A stretch of 64,000 nucleotides of DNA from Cacajao melanocephalus (taxonomy: Eukaryota; Chordata; Mammalia; Primates; Pitheciidae). A program made the position numbers and the translations under genes. How positions within the stretch are numbered: the first letter of the stretch is position 1; every line of letters begins with the position of its first letter. Positions 1 through 13,314 of this stretch are shown piece after piece. The notes beneath the pieces are model-generated. The model was not told the origin of the DNA. It worked only from the letters and a program-made list of their open reading frames with translations, and made no database searches. The stretch covers positions 32,730 to 96,729 of the forward strand of contig CAUYLG010038249.1 of the NCBI GenBank assembly GCA_963573385.1, given 5' to 3'.

Positions 1-1837
1 TGCTATCTAGAGATAGCTAGAATGGCCCCATTTTAAACTTTTTAGTTGAAATGATGGAAGTAAATGAATTCACCTAAATCTTGATAAATATTTACATAAA
101 TAAAGCTGTGTAGTCATTACTTAGACCAGGATATGCAACTTTTCTGTTACTATATAAGGTTCCCATTTTCCCTTCCCCAGGGACTGGCCCTATTTTAAAA
201 CAAAAACTTAGCTGTGATTTTGACCATATCTTTGACTTTCCATTTTGGCTTCTCTTTCACAAAAATTCACTCCCAGTTTAAAATAGAATATGCTGTGATT
301 ATTTAGTAATTATTAATGTCTCTTGTAAACATCTCTTTTTGATTAAATCTGCAAGAAAACACTAATTACATTTTATTTGGCATCTATGAATTTAAATGAC
401 CAAAGAAAGAGGATTTGGGATACATACCATGAATGTTTTTATTAAACACAAAATATAATAAGTACTTGCAAACAAACAGCTAAACCCCAATTGCCTACTG
501 TCCTCCCATTTATCATAGGTTCTAAGCCCACAAAATTGAGGTACTTAATGAAGCCTTCTGTTGGGGAAAAAATAATCCTCTTCATCACTTTTTTTGTTGA
601 CTTGGTATGTAGTACCTAGCCACAAGTAACGTGGGGAAAGCTACTTTTAGCAATTTTCATTTCATTCAAACCAAAGAGAAAATGACTGTGATTCTCCGTT
701 GGGAAGAATAATCAATACTCGGTACCAACACATTGGTGCTAAGTGTAGATGCAGGTCACCAACCCACAAGCATATTTACTGTCTCCTTTTACTAAAATTT
801 TAACATTTATGATAATTTTGTAATGCTATTTACTTCACACATTACCTAGTTTCTCAGTAAATTCATTGCTGAAATATAGAACACGTGTCTAACATAAAAT
901 GAGTCACACAGATTGCTTTAGAAAGACCTCTGGCAGTTGCTTTCTAATTAAAAAGTATGTCATGTTTGCTTCTGTCTTGCATCTCCATTCTCAGGGAAAA
1001 CACAGCAGACATGAGTGGAAAAGCAGGTTTTATTCTTAAGCCCCAGAATGGACTCTTGATGGATCAACTTGAGTCCCATTTCTCAACCAATCACATGACC
1101 AAGAGAATGAGATGGAGCAACTGGTCACATTGGGAAATGTGTTCCTCCCTAGATATGGAGGGTTACAGGAGGGCACTTACTCTACAAAACCACTTGGACA
1201 GTGATGGGGCAAATGGTGGTTCCCATGGGAAAGTCTACTGCTCCCAGAAACAGGAAGAGTGGAGGCTCAGCATTGGAGTAGGGAGTGGAGAGTGGGGTGA
1301 ATGGGGAGGGTCAGTCCCAAGGTCAAGTCCCAAGAGCAGGAAGGGCCATTTATAAAGCTGGTGTATTAAGACTCACCTGGTTCTCTGAGTGAGTTGTGGG
1401 AGGTTGGAGAAGTGATTCTATGTCCCTAACCTCCAAAAATATGAGCAGACCTGGAAAGCTGTATGGATTTTGTGTGATGTCAATAAGCTACCTATTCCAG
1501 TGCCGTTTGCAAAGAAGGTTCTTTAAAAATGTATTTCCCTTTTCCATTCCCTATCCTTGTATCTGCTCATTAGCAGTCCTGCAAAAGTCCAACCTTTGAA
1601 TTTGGTTAGAGATATTATCAAAAGGGAACAGATGGCTATTCTCAGCCAATATTTGTTAATTTATTTTTTTCACACTCTTCCAAACCATAGTGGAAATTTA
1701 TCTTATTGAGAACTGACTGAGCTCTTCTAATTCATTTATAAAAACATATGGAAAAAGTTAATTTTAGAAAGAGGGCAACAGTAAGAATGGTTGTTTTGTG
1801 CAATTTTTAAAATACTTGGTTTCTGGGAAAGCTAAGA
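1..1837. other. Unassigned AT-rich noncoding DNA
   Basis: No gene, RNA or repeat that I can name. The part at about 960-1330 is less AT-rich and reads like the remnant of an old interspersed element, with a CCAATCACATGACC-type segment near 1088. I cannot assign a family. The 132-codon open frame here has no coding-like composition and no splice context, so I treat it as chance. Confidence 0.5.
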
Positions 1838-2445
1838 TGACCGATTGGAAGCAGCTGTGGTCTGCAGTGCTCATGGAAATGAAAGGAGCAAGTGAATTTA
1901 GGATCTTCAACTTAAATATTTAGGTTCTCACATTGGGACTCACTAGAAAAACAGCTTGACCCATGGAGGGTGAAGAGAAGCAGGGTGGGGCGAGAGCCCA
2001 CCCAAGAACAGCACTGAGCCAAGGGGAACCCCCACCCACAACCAAGGGAAGTGGTGAGTGATTGTGCAACTCTACCTGGGAAACCATGCTTCTCCCAAGG
2101 ATCTTTGTAATCCATGAATTAGGAGATCCCTTTGTGAGCCCACACCCCCAGAGTTTTGAGTCTGACACATGGAGCTGTGTGGAGTTTTGGCAAAGTGGCT
2201 GCTCAGGAACACATAGAGACCCAGCAGTTTTGCATACTCTGGACCTGAGATCCATGGCAAAGCAGGAGATCCATCCGTGCATGTTCCTAGGAAAGGGGCT
2301 GAGTCCAGGGAGTCAAGTGGCATCATTCTGCAGGCCTCAATTATAAGCTTCATGGGTTGATTCCCACTGGCTTGAAATTCCAGCTGCCCAGCAGCAGCAG
2401 GCTAGAGTTTGCCTGAGTCAGAACTGAGTTTCTGGAGGAAGGGGT

Positions 2446-2960
2446 GGCCACCATCTCTGTGGTTCAGTAGACTCAGTTGTTTCAGCCTGCCAGCTATGAG
2501 GAATAGAGGTGGATGAGTAGGGGTCCTCCATAGCGCAGCACAGCTGCCTTGCCAGATCGTGGCCAGACTGCTTCTTTAAGATCCCAATCCATTCTCCCTC
2601 ACTGTGCAAGACCTCCCTGAGGGGGCTTCAGTCACTCTAGCAAAAGTTCTGCAGACAAAGCTCTGATCTTTCCTGGGATGAAGATCCTGGGGGGAAGGCC
2701 ACCATCTCTGTGGTTTGGTAGACTCAGCCATTCCAGCCTATCAGATTAGGAGAATACAAAAGGTCCAGATGAGGAATGGTTCCCCTCAATGCAGTACACC
2801 TGTTCTACCAAAGGGCCGCCAGTCCGCTTCATTGGGCATGTCCCTGATCCTGTTCCTCCTGACTGGTTGAGACCTCCCAGCAGAGGTCTGCCCCCACCTC
2901 TTACAGGCACATTTGGGCTGGCAACAGCCCTGTGATGCTTCCGGGACTGAGCTTCCAGAG
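2446..2960 (+). repeat. Diverged tandem repeat within the L1 5'UTR (period about 251 bp)
   Basis: The segment GGCCACCATCTCTGTGGTT at 2446 recurs at 2697. After each copy comes a GTAGACTCAG block and then similar downstream text (AGACCTCCC near 2609 and 2870). A weaker third echo (CTGCCATCTTTGCTGTTTCG) lies near 2971. The offset of the two clear copies is 251 bases. They are internal repeats of the L1 promoter/5'UTR region. Confidence 0.7.
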
Positions 2961-3202
2961 TAAGGAATAGGCTGCCATCTTTGCTGTTTCGCAGCCGTCA
3001 CTGGTGATGCTTCCAGGTACGAGAAACATCAAGGCAACTAGGGTCTGGAGTAGAACCCTAACAAACTTCAGCCCTGCAGTAGAGGGGCCTGACTATTAAA
3101 AGAAAAACAAACAAACAAAAATGACCTCACAAAAACTCCATTCAAAAGTCAGCAATCTCAAAGATGGAAGGTAGGTAAGCCCATAAAGATGAGAAAAAAT
3201 CA

Positions 3203-4010
3203 ATGCAAAAATGCTGAAAACTCAAAAAGCCACAGGGTCTTTTCTCCTGATGACCACAACCCCTCTCCAGCGAGGGCACAGAGCGGGGTTGAGGCTGAGA
3301 TAACTGAATTGATATAAGTAGGCTTTAGAAGGTGGGTAATAACAAACTTTGCTGAGCTAAAGGAGTATATTGTAACCCAATGCAAAGAAGCTAAGAATCA
3401 TGATAAAACAATACAGGAGCTGATAGCTGGAATAGAAGAGAAAAAAGAATGAAAAGGACCGAACAAAACTCCTGATAAATATGGGATTATGTAAAGCAAC
3501 TGAACCTGTGACTGACTGGGGGACCTGAAAGAGTTGAGGAGAGTTGAAACAAGCTGGAAAACATACTTCAGAATATCATCCAGGAAAACTTCTTCAACCT
3601 AGCAAGACAGGACAATATTCAAATTCAGGAAATGCAGAGAACCCCAGGAAGATACTCCATGAGAAGATCAACCCTAAGACACATAATCATCAGATTCTCC
3701 AAGGTTGAAAGAAAAGAAGTTAAGGGCAGCCAGAAAGTCCAGATTACCTATAAAAGGAAGCCTGTCAGACTAGCAGTGGACCTCTCAGTGTAAATCCTAA
3801 AAGCAAGAAGAGATTGGGGGTCAATATTCAACATTCTTAAAGAAAAGAATTTCTGAACCAGAATTTCATAACTGGCCAAACTAAGCTTCATAAGTGAAGG
3901 AGAAATAAAATCTTTTTCAGACAAGCAAATGCTGAGAAAATTCATTACCACCTGTCCTGTCCTGCCTTGGAAGAGCTCCTGAAGAAAGCACTAAATTTGG
4001 AAAGGAAAAA
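3203..4010 (+). pseudogene. Decayed L1 ORF1 (RNA-binding chaperone)
   Basis: This stretch aligns by eye with the L1 ORF1 region. The coiled-coil part lies at about 3350-3560 (a GACCTGAAAGAGTTGAGGAG motif near 3521) and is followed by the RRM and C-terminal part (CAAATTCAGGAAATGCAGAG near 3618). In an intact L1 the product is a trimeric nucleic-acid chaperone of the retrotransposition complex. Here no open frame longer than about 70 codons remains on the sense strand, so it is a pseudogene. The start is chosen at the first in-context ATG and is approximate. Confidence 0.75.
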
Positions 4011-4107
4011 CCATTACCAGTCACTACAAAAACACACAGAAGTGCACAGACCAATAACACTATGAAACAACCACATAAACAAGTCTGCGAAATAACCAGC
4101 TAGCATC

Positions 4108-7100
4108 ATGATGACAGGATCAAATTCACACATAACAATACTAACCTTAAATGTAAATGGGCTAAATGCCTCAATTAAAAGACACAGAATAGGAAGCTGG
4201 ACAAAGAGTCAAGACCCATCAGTATGTTATCTTCAGGAGACTCATCTCATGTGCAAAGACACACATAGGCTTGATATAAAGGGTTGGAGGAGAATTTACC
4301 AAGCAAATGGGAAGCAGAAAAAAGCAGAGATTGCAATAAGTTTCTGACAAAACAGACTTTAAACAACAACGATCAAAAAAGACAAAGAAGGACATTACAT
4401 AATGGTAAAGGGTTCAATTCAACAAGAAGAGCTAACTATCCTAAATGTAGGTGCACTCAATATGGGAGCATCCTGATTCATAAAGTAAGTTCTTTTTAGA
4501 GACCTACAAAGAGATATAGATGATAATAGTGGGAGACTTCAACACCCCACTGTCCATATTAGATCATCAAGACAGAAAATTAACAAAGATATTGAGGACC
4601 TGAACTTAGCTCTGGATCAAGTGGATCTCATAGATATCTACAGAACTCCTCACCCAATAACAACAGAATATACATTCTTCTCATTGCCACACAGCACTTA
4701 CTCTAAAACTGATCACATAAGCGGAAGTAGAACACTCCTCAGGAAATGCAAAAGAACAGAAATCATAACAGTCTCTCAGACCACAGTGCAATCAAATAAC
4801 TCAAGAATAAAAAATTCACTCAAAATCACACAACTACATGGAAATTGAACAACTTTCTCCTGAATGACTCCTGAGTAAATAATGAAATTAAGTCAGAAAT
4901 CAAGTTATTTGAAACTAACGAGAACAAAGAGACAACATACCAGAATCTCTGGGATACAGCTAAAGTGGTGTTAAGAGGAAAATTTATAGCACTAAATGCT
5001 CACAACAAAAAGCTAAAAAGATTTCAAGTTAACAACCTAACAACTTAACTAAAAGAACTAGAGAACCAAGAGCAAACAAACCCCAAAGCTAGCAGAAGAC
5101 AAAAAATAACCAAGAAATCCAGCTAAACTAAAGGAGATACACTAAAAACCCTTCAAAAATCAATGAATCCAGGAGCTGGTTTTTTGAAAAAAAATAATAA
5201 AATAAACTGCTACATAGGCTAATAAAGAATAAAAGAGAGAAGAATTAAATAAACACAATCAAAAATGATAAGGTGGATATCACCACTCACCCCAAAGATA
5301 TACAAGCAACCATCAGAGAACACCATAAATACCTTCATGCACATAAACTAGCACATCTAGAAGAAATGGATAAATTCCTGGAAACATACACCCTCACAAG
5401 ACTGAAAAAGGAAGAAACTGAATCCCTGAATAGACCAACAATTAGTTCTAAAATTGAGGCAGTAATAAATAGCTTACCAAACAAAACAAAAGCCCAGGAC
5501 CAGATAGATTCATAGCTGAATTCCACTAGAGGTACAAAGAAGAGCTGGTACCATTTCTGCTAAAACTATTCCAAACAATTTAAAATGAGGGACTCCTCCC
5601 TAACTCATTCTATGAGGCCAGCATCATCCTGATACCAAAACCTGGCAGAGATACAGCAAAACAAGAAAACTTCAGGCCAATAACTTTGATGAACATTAAT
5701 GCAAAAATTCTCAATAAAATAATAGCAAGCCAAATCCAGCAGCACATCAAAAAGCTATCCACCATGATCAAGTTGGCTTCATTTCCAGGATGCAAGGTTG
5801 GTTTAGCATACACAGTCAATAAATGTGAGCCATCACATAAGCAGAACTAAAGACAAAACCATATGATTATATCAATTTATGCAGAAAAGGCCTTTCATAA
5901 AATCTAACATCTCTCCATGTTATAAACTCTCAATAAGCTAGGTATTAAAGGCACATACCTCAAAATGATAAAGAGCCATATATGACAAACCCACAGCCAA
6001 TATCATACTGAATGGATAAAAGCTGAAAACATCCCCTTGAAAACTGCCACAAGACAAGGATGCCCTCTGTCACAACTCCTATTCAGCATAGTACTGAAAG
6101 TTCTGGCCAGGGCAATCAGGCAAGAGAAAGAAATAAAGTGTATTCACATAGGAAGAGAGGTGGTCAAGTTATCTTTGTTTGCAGATGACATGATACTATA
6201 TCTAGAAACCCATCATCTCAGCCCAAAATCTTCTTAAGCTGTTAAGCAATTTTAGCAAAGTCTCAGAATAGAAAATCAATGTGTAAAAATTGCTAGCATT
6301 CCTACACACCTATAACAGGCAAGCAGAGAGCCAAATCATGAATGAACTCCCATTCACAATGCTGCAGAAAGAATAAAATATCTAGGAATATAGCTACCAA
6401 GGGAAGTAAAGGATCTCTTCAAGAACTACAAATCACTGCTCAAAGAAATCAGAGAGGACACAAATGAAAAACATTCCACACTCATTAATAGGAAGAATCA
6501 ATATTGTAAAAATGGCCATACTGCCCAAAGAAATTTACAGATTCGATGCAATTTCCATTAAACTACCATTGACATTCTTCACAGAATTAGAAAAGCTGTT
6601 TGAAAATTCATATGGAACTGAAAAAGAGCCCAAATAGCCAAGACAATTCTAAGCAAAAAGAACAAAGCTGGAGGCATCATGCTACTTGACTTCAAACTAT
6701 ACTACAAGGCTACAGAAATCAAAACAGCATGGTATTGGTACAAAAGCAGACACATAGACCAATGGAACAGAATAGAGAAGTCAGAAATAAGATGAGACAC
6801 CTACGATCATCTGATTTTTGATAAAGCTCACCAAAAAAGCAATGGGGAAAGGACCCCCTATTTAATAAATGTTTCTGTGGGAACTGGTTAGCCATATACA
6901 GAAAATTGAAACTGAACTCCTTCCTTAAACCATATACAAAAATTAACTCTAGATGGATTAAAGACTTAAATGTAAAACCCAAAACTGTAAAAACCTAGAA
7001 GAAAATCTTGGCAATACCATTCAGGATATAGGCACAACGCAGAGATTTCATAATGAAAATGCCAAAAGCAATTGCAACAAAAGCAAAAATTGACAAATTG

Positions 7101-7911
7101 GATCTAATTAAACTAAAGAGCTCCTGCACAGAAAAGAAAATATCATCAGACTGAACAGACAGCCTATAGAATGGGAGAAAATTTTTGCACTCTATCCATC
7201 TGACAAAGGTCTAATATCCAGAGTATACAAGGAACTTAAATAAATTTATAAAAAACAAAGCAAAACAAAACCACACACAACCCCATTAAAAAGTGAGCAA
7301 AGGACATGAACAGACACTGCTCAAAAGAAGACATACACACAGCCAACAAACATAAGAAAAAAAAGCTCAACATCACTGATCATTAAAGAAATACAAATAA
7401 AAACCACAATGAGATACCATCTCATGCTAGTCAGAATGGCTATTACTAAAAAGTAAAAAGCAACAGATGTTGGCAGGGTTGTGTAGAGAAAAGAATGCTT
7501 TTACACTGTTGGTGGGAGTGTAAGTTAGTTTAACCACTGTGGAAGATAGTGCAGTGATTCCTCAAAGACCTAGAGGCAGAAATACCATTTTACCCAGCAA
7601 TTTCATTACTGCGTATATACCAAAAGGAATAGAAATTATTATATTATAAAGATACATGCATGTGTATATTCATTGCAGCATTATTCACAATAGCAAAGTC
7701 ATGGAATCAACCTAAATGTCCATCAATGATAGACTGGATAAAGAAAATGTGGCACACATAAACCATGGAATTACTATGTAGCCATAAAAATGAATAAGAT
7801 CATGTCTTTTTGCAGGGGCACATACAGAGTTGGAAGTCATTATCCTCAGCAAACTAATGCAGGAACAGAAAACCAAACACCTCATGTTCTCACTTATAAG
7901 TGGGAGCTGAA
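4108..7911 (+). pseudogene. Decayed L1 ORF2 (endonuclease / reverse transcriptase)
   Basis: The ATG at 4108 opens a recognisable L1 ORF2 N-terminus: the endonuclease domain, in fragments at 4108-4347 and 4284-4499 in different frames. Later fragments include the reverse transcriptase core near 6037-6237, where an F-A-D-D catalytic box is still readable. The sense frame is shattered by frameshifts and stops. The expected stop position (GTGGGAGCTGA near 7901) lies just before the 3'UTR. The intact family protein nicks DNA and reverse transcribes its own RNA at the nick; this copy cannot make it. Confidence 0.85.
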
Positions 7912-8140
7912 CGATGAGAACACAAGGACACACGGGGGGAACAACACACACTGGGACCTGTTGGAGGTAGGGGTTGGGGGAGGAAGAGCATCAGGAAGAA
8001 TAGCTAATGGATGCTGGGCTTAATACCTAGGTGATGGGATGATCTGCACAGCAAACCACCATGGCACATGTCTACCTATATAATGAACCTGCACATCTGG
8101 CACATGTACCCCTGAACTTAAACTAAAAGTTGAAAAAAAA

Positions 8141-10004
8141 TGTGGTATCTAACTTTGAAATTTCAGAATTTTTTTAAAGGTTCTTTAAAAAGATTTGAAT
8201 GTTCTATTATGTTCCACTGAAATAAAAGAATTAGGTTTTTTAGATCAGTTTCTAAATCAACTGGAAATAACCAGATCTGTTTTCACACATCTGTAAACCA
8301 ATAAACAAACAAATTCAGAACAATGAAATAACCAGGTTATTTAACATATGCAGGTTTGTCCACACGGTCTGGATTCTGTTTTTCTGCAGAACTGTTTTCT
8401 CCTTGATCATCTAGTGATTTCTGGTATAGTGGATTCTTTTTTTCTTACTAACAGATGTGGTATTAATGAACTCAGGAATAACTTGGATTATTTGGATTAA
8501 AGCTTATTTATCTCCTTCTCTAATTATATTTTGAGAAGGTGGCATGGGGTCACTAAATGTGTTTTTCCTAATAGTACATTATCTCTCTCCTCCAGAATAT
8601 CTCCTCAGTGTGACTTTTTTGGGGGGGGGTTGGAGGTGGTGCTGAGGAGGTAGCACTTAGAGGGAAAAGCTCTACCAAGTGGTTACTTACTCCCTTATTT
8701 TCAGTGTGTGGGCTACATGCCTCCCTCTGCTCATCCTGCCAAATTCTGCGCAGAGCTCTTTGATCTCTTCTTGCTGCCTTATATGGGTGTGGGAAGGATG
8801 AATTAATTAACACATAAAGAGCTTTGAAGATGAAAGTACTTTGTTAGTGCCACCACATTTCTAGGCTTCTCCCTGTCTCTAGATTTTACTGTCATGGTCC
8901 TCCCTACCTTCCACCCCCAGGCAGAGACTCTGTTTGAACTTGTAGGGATAGTTCACTGGACTTCTAAAGCAACAGGCCTAGGTTTTGCAGTGAAGAATGA
9001 AACAGATCCAGTGGAAGTAAGTCATTTTCCTGGACTTGCCAAAATATAGCCAGCCCATTTGAGGTTAAACTTCTTACTTAACTTTAGATATATTTTTGAG
9101 GAGAGGAGCATTGCAGATGTGTAATAGATTTACACTCCAAACTTTTGTATAACCCAGAAGGACTTTTCCATCATAAGAAAGTGTTGAAGTCAGTCATTTT
9201 CAGTAACAACTACTCACTGTCTCCACCCTGGCTGACCAGAACCCTGGCCTCAGTCACTGTCTCCTGAGATTGGCAATTCTCACTGTGAATCTAGCCACAC
9301 TTTTCTGTCTCACTGGAATCTCACATCTTTATAATATCTCTGCTTACTTCTTATTTAAACCACATAGAGAAAATTACTGTGTCAACATTTTTCCAATTTG
9401 AATGCCTGTTCTTATACCATCACTCTACCCAGACAGTGGATTGATCACTGATGGGCTCTGGAATGTCCATTTGGTTGACACAAAGATGTGGCCATAGACT
9501 CCACCGAGGATTCTCAGGTGAGCATGGCTCTTCTATGACAGCACCATGAAGTCTCCCTCCTTCCCCCTCATGCAAGTAAGCACTCAGACCAGTCTCAAGG
9601 CCTTAGTGATCTATTACTGTCCTGATCTGTCACTGCTCTTTTGGATTGACCTGAAATGGCTTCTTTAAGTGAAAGGATAGGGTATCTTTTGTGAAAATTG
9701 CAAAGATAGGTAGAATCCAAACTAAATAAAGGCTGTATTTCTTCATTTTCAGAGACAGTGGTGATGATTTGTAAATAGATGGTTTAGCTAAATAAAGTAT
9801 TGCTTTAGTGCATTCTACCTTTATGAAAATGACTCCTTAGTTTGGCATTGCTAAGTGAGTGCTCAAATTTGAGATTTTTTTGCCTGTTTTATTTGCTCTG
9901 AAATTTTGTTCAGAAAGAAACAATTGATTTTTTACATCTTTACATCATTCCTTATATTTCCTTCTGTTTTCTTTCTTGATTTAGAGTAACTTCATAGAAT
10001 AATT
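8141..10004. other. Unique noncoding DNA
   Basis: No supported gene or repeat. There is a G-run with a pyrimidine-rich flank near 8620 and otherwise ordinary AT-rich sequence. Short ORFs here have no splice or start context. Confidence 0.5.
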
Positions 10005-10260
10005 ATTATGATCATTAGTATTTACAGAGCACCTGTAACATGCCAGGCATATACTAGATGCTTTTCTTCCAGTATTTTATTTAATTCTCATTACTGTTAT
10101 CTGAAGCACATTTGACTAGTTCCATTTTGTAGGTGGGAAAAATGAAGGCTTAGAGAATTGCTAACTTACCCAAGGTCATGGAGTTTGTAAGTGGCAAAAC
10201 TGAAATCTAAACCCAGGCTAGAGTAAATCCAGCGTGCATGCCTAGAGTCCATGTTCCAGC
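10005..10260 (-). repeat. MIR SINE
   Basis: Antisense MIR. Starting near 10,020 it reads TTTACAGAGCACCTGTAACATGCCAGGCA, matching the reverse complement of the MIR 3' region. It continues through the AAATGAAGGCTTAGAGAATT-type core (GAGGAAACTGAGGC...GAG in the consensus) and the CCAAGGTCATGGAG...GTAAGTGGCAAAACTGAA segment. This is a tRNA-derived ancient mammalian SINE. Confidence 0.85.
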
Positions 10261-10429
10261 TAATATATTTACCCTCTCAAATACTATGTTTACTGTAGCA
10301 GTAGAAAATGTATTCTCCTCTGATGCATAAAATGCAGGAAGGACTTTAAAATCCACTCCAAAGAGTCATCTAGCATAGTGGAAATTCTTCAAGATTTTTC
10401 TAGCTGATTTTCTAGTCTGTTTGGATTAC

Positions 10430-10545
10430 ACTGAGTACTGGCTAGGGTGATACTGAAGAAGCTTCTTAACCCCATTTGAGGTTCAATATCTCCATTTCTA
10501 AAATGGGGGTAATAACCAGCACATGGGAATTTTGCTATGTGATTT
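10430..10545 (+). repeat. MIR SINE fragment
   Basis: Sense MIR core and 3' half: CTTCTTAACCCCATTTGAGG followed by TCCATTTCTAAAATGGGGGTAATAA. The match is to the recalled MIR consensus only. Confidence 0.55.
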
Positions 10546-12086
10546 ATACATGCAATGGAATGGTTAATGGTGAATTGCTATGTCAATGTGGTTAGCAAGC
10601 AACTGTGTTATTCTTGATGAGAGATTATGAAACTCTGAACTAAAGACACCTGAAAGGAGGCAACATATATGAGAGAAACTCCTTGGAAAAGGGACCTGAA
10701 TGTAAGAGAGGACTTCAACAGGAAGCATCACTGGGAGGCAATTTAACTGAGGCAAGAATCACAGGACAAGGGACAGGGGAGGGGGTGAAGACTTCAGTTT
10801 GGAACATTTGGGTCTGAGGTGATGGGGGAGAATTTCTGTGTAGATATGTTTACTAGGACTTTGCCAAAGAATGCACTTCTCCTCAAATTCTTGCTCCATT
10901 CAACTCTTGGTGAAACTCAACCCAAAACACCAAGTAACCCAATCAATACCTCCACCTTGCTCTTGAGTTGATAAGACATGCTCAAGATTTCGCTTGATAT
11001 TGGTCTGAGCAGTGTTCATTCACTGGCACCAGCATTAAATCATTCCATAGCTAAGAAGTTTAGTCAAAAGGAGATAAGATAGTGTTAAAGTTGTAGGTTT
11101 AGGTGCCAAAAGTAGAAAGCAGATATTTTGAGATAGCCAAGTGGATGAGATTGTTAAGGGGGAGAATACGAAGTCAGAAGCAAATTCTAGAGTCTTGTGA
11201 AAGCCTACATTTAAAGAACAGGGATTTAAAGGAAATCCAGAGAAGAGAAAAGGAAAAGAAAAACTAGGGAATGAATTTCAGAACAAAGAAGGGAGAAGAG
11301 ATTTCAAGTAAAGGTTGACATCAGCGCTGGGTTCTATAGGGATGACAAGGATCAAGGAACTGTGGATTGCAATTATGAGATTGTTGAAAACTTCGTAGAA
11401 AAGAATTTCTAAAGAATAGTGCGGGCTGAAGCCACATGTCACAGGGCTGTGATCTGATTTAGTGTTGAAATGCTGAAGCCAGGGAATGAGCTCTACTCAG
11501 TCCAATCTCAGGTAAAATCTTGGGCGTATATTACCCACTCAGGAGCAGGAGGGGCTGCTTAGTTGGGTTACTTGGTGTCTTGGGTTGAGTCCCACCAAAA
11601 GCTGACTCCAGTCAAGGATTTGATGAGGAGCAGTTTATTTGGAAAGTGATGCCAGGAAGAACCAAGGAGGAACAGGGACTTGAGAAGGAAAAAAGAGAAG
11701 GGAAAAAAAAAATACAGGATGTTAATCATTAAGTTGATATGGGCAATTGGGACTAGTATCTGCTGGGGACATCTTGGAGACAATGTAAAATGTGCCTTGG
11801 ACATGAGCTCTTTGAGCAGTAAGGTAACTGAAAGTCTTTGTTCTCTAATTCTTACTTGTATTGACTGAAAGTTGTTCTGAGTGTCAACCCCTGGCCCCTC
11901 TGAAAACTAGCCTGTGTCTGCAGAGTGAGGAAAAAAAAATAAAGCAAACCTGAGATAGGATCACACATGCATGCAGTACAAAACTGTTAGTGTTTGTGGT
12001 GAGTGCAAGGGAAGTGGCCAGGGTCTGCTATAATTAGAGATGGAAACAAGCAAGGTGGAGACTAAGAAAAGGAAAGGAGTGAGAGA
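10546..12086. other. Noncoding DNA with a possible old LTR-like segment
   Basis: No gene. Around 11,566-11,810 the text (GATGAGGAGCAGTTTATTTGGAAAGTGATGCCAGGAAG and on to GGGCAATTGGGACTAGTATCTGCTGGGGACAT) resembles an antisense end of an ancient LTR or DNA transposon that I have seen in interspersed form. I cannot name the family. Confidence 0.4.
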
Positions 12087-12280
12087 TTAACATTTACTGA
12101 GTGCGCAATACGCGCGGGACACTGCATACATTAGCATGTGTGTGTATTTCAGTGTCATGTCATCCTCACAATTTTCATTTGAAGAAACTGAAATTCAGAG
12201 AGATTAAGTAACTTTGCAGTGAGCAACAGAGACCCAGTTCTTTCTTAGATCATCTAAAGATCAAGCTACTCCACCATTCA
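12087..12280 (-). repeat. MIR SINE
   Basis: Antisense MIR: AACATTTACTGAGTGCGCAATACG at about 12,089, then CATCCTCACAATTTTCATTTGAAGAAACTGAAATTCAGAGAGATTAAGTAACTT. This is the standard reversed MIR order. Confidence 0.85.
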
Positions 12281-13314
12281 GCAAGTAAATGTGGGGTGTT
12301 AATGTGGGCATAGTTGAAGTAGTGGCCTGTGGTGTGTTTGGACAGATCATCTCATTGGAATGGTGCTCTTTGTTTCTGAATTTGTGCTTTCATTCCTTCC
12401 CTCATTTGGAAGGAGTAATTAATAGTTTGGTTTTAAAAAGATCCCCTATGGGTTTACGGGCTGCACATGAAAATCAAAATAACTAAAAGAATAATGAAAT
12501 TGTGTTAACAAAGGATGTTATTATCTCTTCTAATTATTTATGTTGTTAGAAAGTTGAACATAAGATTTGCTGTGATGATCCTGGAATGCCAAAGATAGAA
12601 ATTACTTGTCTATGTGCTCATCCTGTCCCACTTTGGTGTCCGTCTCTCCCCTTTTCTTATATTCTCCCTGGAGCTGCATTCTTCTTGTCTCCTACCTGGG
12701 CTCCAGATTTCTTTCCCACCCTGCCCATCTGCCTTAGGGATCTGACTGATAACCCTCTGATTCACTTTGTCCTTCATGGTTGAAACCTCCGGTTTCTCTT
12801 CCCACTCATCTTTTCACTCCTTTTGGTTAAAAATCTCCTTCTTTATCTCCTCAATTAATCATGCAATGCAGGCAGTTGTGTTGTTTCTGGCTTTCTTCTG
12901 CTTCCCTTGGTACCTCTCTCTTGGGTCCTAACCTTCAGACTCTTGGCAACAACCCCAGCTAATCTGATAAAGATCATTCTGGTGAATGCTCTCTTCAGGG
13001 AAGACCAGAGCAGCAGGGGGCCCTCCAAGCAAGCCCCTCCTTCCTAGGCAGAGTCTGTCTATGAGTTGTGTTTTTTGTTCATGATTTTCCAGCTTTTGTT
13101 TCATGTTTTAAAAATGTAAGATATAAACATGACAGCAAAGAAGCTTCTGAAAAAAAGAATAGAAATAAGCACACTAATGCATTGCACCACCCTGACAATA
13201 GCTGCTTACTTTCTGCTTATTGCTTGCAGGTCCTCATTCTAGTGTGTAGTTACGATTTCTGCATTTTAAAGTTAATATTATTTCAAGGTCACTTAACATC
13301 TATTTCTAAACAAA
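12281..13314. other. Unique noncoding DNA
   Basis: Pyrimidine-rich in parts (12,620-12,900). No supported gene; the short ORFs are not coding-like. Confidence 0.5.

Larger units (their letters stand above)
1838..8140 (+). mobile_element. Near full-length LINE-1 (older L1PA/L1PB type), inactive
   Basis: Non-LTR retrotransposon in sense orientation. It starts with a 5'UTR resembling the primate L1 start (AAGATGACCGATTGGAAGCA near 1838). It runs through ORF1-like sequence (about 3203-4010), an inter-ORF spacer and ORF2-like sequence from the ATG at 4108 to about 7911. It ends in the characteristic L1 3'UTR (CACTGGGACCTG near 7950) with the GCACATGTACCCCTGAACTTAAA end and a short A-run at about 8133-8140. 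The length of about 6.3 kb matches a complete element. Both ORFs are broken by many stops and indels, so it cannot move. The divergence suggests insertion early in primate evolution. I did not find a clear target-site duplication. The subfamily is inferred from recalled 3'UTR sequence only. Confidence 0.93.

Noticed and set aside
4108..6237. Short ORFs resembling reverse transcriptase and endonuclease pieces
   Set aside because: Real L1 ORF2 sequence but shattered by stops and frameshifts. Listed as a pseudogene, not as a CDS.
7790..8023. 77-codon plus-strand ORF
   Set aside because: Lies in the L1 ORF2 end and 3'UTR.
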